A DNA stretch of 34,527 nt, from positions 1 through 34,527 of the forward strand of contig JABDBT010000009.1 in the NCBI GenBank assembly GCA_013288465.1, in the 5' to 3' direction. The notes beneath the pieces were generated by a model. That model saw only the letters and a program-made list of their open reading frames with translations, was not told where the DNA came from and made no database searches. Within the stretch, counting starts at the first letter, position 1. Each line of letters begins with the position of its first letter. Origin of the DNA: Bacteroidota bacterium. GTDB taxonomy: Bacteria > Bacteroidota > Bacteroidia > Sphingobacteriales > Sphingobacteriaceae. Made by a program: the position numbers and the translations under genes. Positions 32,698 through 34,527 of this stretch are shown piece by piece.

Positions 32698-33882
32698 ATG
32701 AAAAATTGGGTTACATATAGCTTTTATGTTATAGCCTTAATAAGCATAGCAAGTTGTAAAGTGCCGTATAACCCGCCGGCCATAACTGCCATAAATAATT
32801 ACCTGGTAGTTGAGGGCTTGATAAACATTACTGATTCAACCTATATTAAACTAAGCCGTACGGTAAATCTATCAAGCGCCTCCACCACTAAGCCCGAACT
32901 AAAAGCCGTTGTGACCATTGAAAGCAATACAGGCAGCAGCTATGTCTTAACCGAATTGGGTAATGGCAGTTACGCTGCAGCACCGCTAAACCTAAATGTA
33001 ACCAATCAATATCGCCTGCGCATAAAAACCAGTAATGGCAGCCAGTATGTTTCTGATTTTACTAATGCCATGGTAAGCCCCCCAATTGACAGTGTTAACT
33101 GGACCGCTACTACTGATCTGAAAATTTATGTAAACACTCACGACCCTAAAAACGCCACCCGCTATTACCGTTGGGATTTTACCGAGGCGTGGGAGTTTCA
33201 TCCGAGTTATGAATCGAATTATATATCTGATGGATTGCACATTATAACCCGCCAACCGGCCCAGCAAATATGGGATTGCTTTACCGGCGATGCTTCTACT
33301 AATATAACCCTGGGCACATCCACACAGCTTAGCCAGGATGTGATAAGCCAGGCACTTGTGAACACCATTGCGCCCGATGCCGAAAAGATAAGTTTAAAAT
33401 ACACCATTGGCGTTAAACAATATGCATTAACAAAGGACGCGTTTGATTACTGGACCCTGCTTCAAAAAAACACGGAACAGTTAGGCAGTATTTTTGATGC
33501 CCAGCCATCAGCCTCCATTGGTAATATACATGGCGTAACTAATCCTGCCGAGGTTGTTATTGGCTATATTAATACCGGCACTATTACAAACAACAGGATA
33601 TTTATAACCAAAAGCCAGCTGCCAAATTGGAGGACTACTCCATTTTACCCCAAATGCGAGGCTGATTCGCTGGACTGTTGCGCGCCGTATCCGCCGCCAT
33701 CTACAAATCAATTTGTAAATTATTTAAGCCCAGCTTTCCAGGGCTATATAACTTTTCAGCTACCCATTGATCCAATTTTGTTCACGGGCACAACTACTAT
33801 GAAAGGATGGCTGGCCGCAACCCCTATATGTGTTGATTGCACCCTGCGCGGCAGTAAAACGCCTCCAAGTTATTGGAAGTAA
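32698..33882 (+). CDS. DUF4249 lipoprotein, tandem copy 2
   Basis: This is a 394-residue paralogue of the preceding gene, starting at ATG 32698, one base after that gene's TAA. An earlier in-frame start (32602) lies inside copy 1 and would remove the signal peptide from the N-terminus, so I reject it. The lipobox is SIASC (Cys 20), again followed by KVPYNPP. The domain layout matches copy 1, including DSLDCC and the CVDCTLRGSKTPPSYWK terminus. Differences from copy 1 cluster in the middle beta region and in the segment before the C-terminal cysteines. Co-transcription with copy 1 is near certain. Confidence 0.93.
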   Translation: MKNWVTYSFYVIALISIASCKVPYNPPAITAINNYLVVEGLINITDSTYIKLSRTVNLSSASTTKPELKAVVTIESNTGSSYVLTELGNGSYAAAPLNLNVTNQYRLRIKTSNGSQYVSDFTNAMVSPPIDSVNWTATTDLKIYVNTHDPKNATRYYRWDFTEAWEFHPSYESNYISDGLHIITRQPAQQIWDCFTGDASTNITLGTSTQLSQDVISQALVNTIAPDAEKISLKYTIGVKQYALTKDAFDYWTLLQKNTEQLGSIFDAQPSASIGNIHGVTNPAEVVIGYINTGTITNNRIFITKSQLPNWRTTPFYPKCEADSLDCCAPYPPPSTNQFVNYLSPAFQGYITFQLPIDPILFTGTTTMKGWLAATPICVDCTLRGSKTPPSYWK

Positions 33883-33883
33883 T

Positions 33884-34527
33884 ATGAAAAATTGGGTTAC
33901 ATATAGCTTTTACCTTATAGCCTTAATAAGCATAACCAGTTGTAAAGTGCCGTATAACCCGCCGGCCATAACTGCCATAAATAATTACCTGGTAGTTGAA
34001 GGGTTGATAAACATTACTGATTCTACTTATATTAAACTAAGCCGTACGGTAAATTTATCAAGTACTTCTACAACCAGGCCCGAACTAAAAGCCGTTGTGA
34101 CCATTGAAAGCAATACAGGCAGCAGCTATGTCTTAAGCGAATTGGGTAATGGCAGTTACGCTGCCGTACCGCTAAACCTAAGTGCAACCAATCAATACCG
34201 CCTGCGCATAAAAACCAGTAATGGTAGCCAATATGTTTCTGATTTTACTAATGCCATGGTTAGCCCGCCCATTGATAGTGTTAGCTTTAAGGCTACGACT
34301 GATTTGAAAATTTATGTAAGCACCCACGACCCTAAAAACGCTACACATTATTACCGTTGGGATTTTAACGAAGCATGGGAATTTCATCCCAATTTTAAAT
34401 CGAATTATATATCTGATGGATTGCATATTATAACCCGCCAACCGGCCCAGGAAATTTGGGACTGCTTTACCGGTGACGCCTCTGCTAATATAACCCTGGG
34501 CACATCCACGCAGCTTAGCCAGGATGT
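33884..34527 (+). CDS. DUF4249 lipoprotein, tandem copy 3 (3' end outside window)
   Basis: The frame starts at ATG 33884, one base after the TAA of copy 2, and stays open to the window edge (214 complete codons). By eye it differs from copy 2 at about 19 of 214 residues, roughly 91% identity, and the first 140 bases are almost the same. The lipobox is SITSC (Cys 20). Substitutions concentrate in exposed-looking spots (for example VNWTATT against VSFKATT, and HPSYESN against HPNFKSN). The array may continue beyond the edge. Confidence 0.92.
   Translation, partial: MKNWVTYSFYLIALISITSCKVPYNPPAITAINNYLVVEGLINITDSTYIKLSRTVNLSSTSTTRPELKAVVTIESNTGSSYVLSELGNGSYAAVPLNLSATNQYRLRIKTSNGSQYVSDFTNAMVSPPIDSVSFKATTDLKIYVSTHDPKNATHYYRWDFNEAWEFHPNFKSNYISDGLHIITRQPAQEIWDCFTGDASANITLGTSTQLSQD

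Overview
This 34.5-kb window looks like a chromosomal segment from a Bacteroidota genome, most likely of the family Sphingobacteriaceae (Mucilaginibacter- or Pedobacter-like). The lineage call is inference. It rests on the type IX secretion/gliding genes gldJ and porV, an MacB/FtsX permease with no adjacent ATPase, DUF4249 lipoproteins, a short NuoG, TAnnTTTG-type -7 promoter elements and AT-rich spacers full of short reiterated words.

Layout, left to right. Positions 1-2150 are accessory: the 3' end of an unrecognised gene, a small secreted DUF3828-like protein, a FeoB-associated Cys-rich membrane peptide, and two repeat-rich spacers made of nested inverted repeats. Positions 2151-9590 (+ strand) hold a three-domain envelope protein (GH18-like, CE4 deacetylase, GT2 glycosyltransferase), an FtsX/MacB-type permease and an OmpL-like outer-membrane porin. 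On the minus strand, porV and ispF form a pair that diverges from gldJ (+). gldJ ends in a strong terminator followed by a 150-bp REPIN-like palindromic element. A minus-strand block of housekeeping genes follows: an orphan biotin carrier protein, a DUF4159 protein, rsmE, a CNNM/HlyC-type transporter, ppa and dedA.

Positions 18165-31172 (minus strand) hold a compact respiratory complex I operon in canonical order, nuoB-C-D-E-F-G-H-I-J-K-L-M-N. It lacks nuoA, has a short 332-residue NuoG, and carries two small unrecognised ORFs: a 61-residue membrane peptide between nuoE and nuoF, and a 104-residue acidic soluble protein between nuoF and nuoG. Together the encoded proteins would form the NADH input module, the connecting Fe-S arm and the membrane proton-pumping arm. 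Many junctions are stop/start overlaps (TAATG), which suggests translational coupling.

From 31500 to the right edge (+ strand) runs a head-to-tail array of at least three DUF4249 lipoprotein genes. Copies are separated by a single base and the third is cut by the window edge. This is a recent, possibly still active, tandem gene family.

The most interesting items are the DUF4249 array, the GH18-CE4-GT2 fusion with a degenerate GH18 active site, the two extra ORFs built into the nuo operon, the short NuoG with four leftover cysteines, and the palindromic and micro-repeat content of the spacers. I did not find a CRISPR array, a defence island, tRNA or rRNA genes, or an intact transposase.
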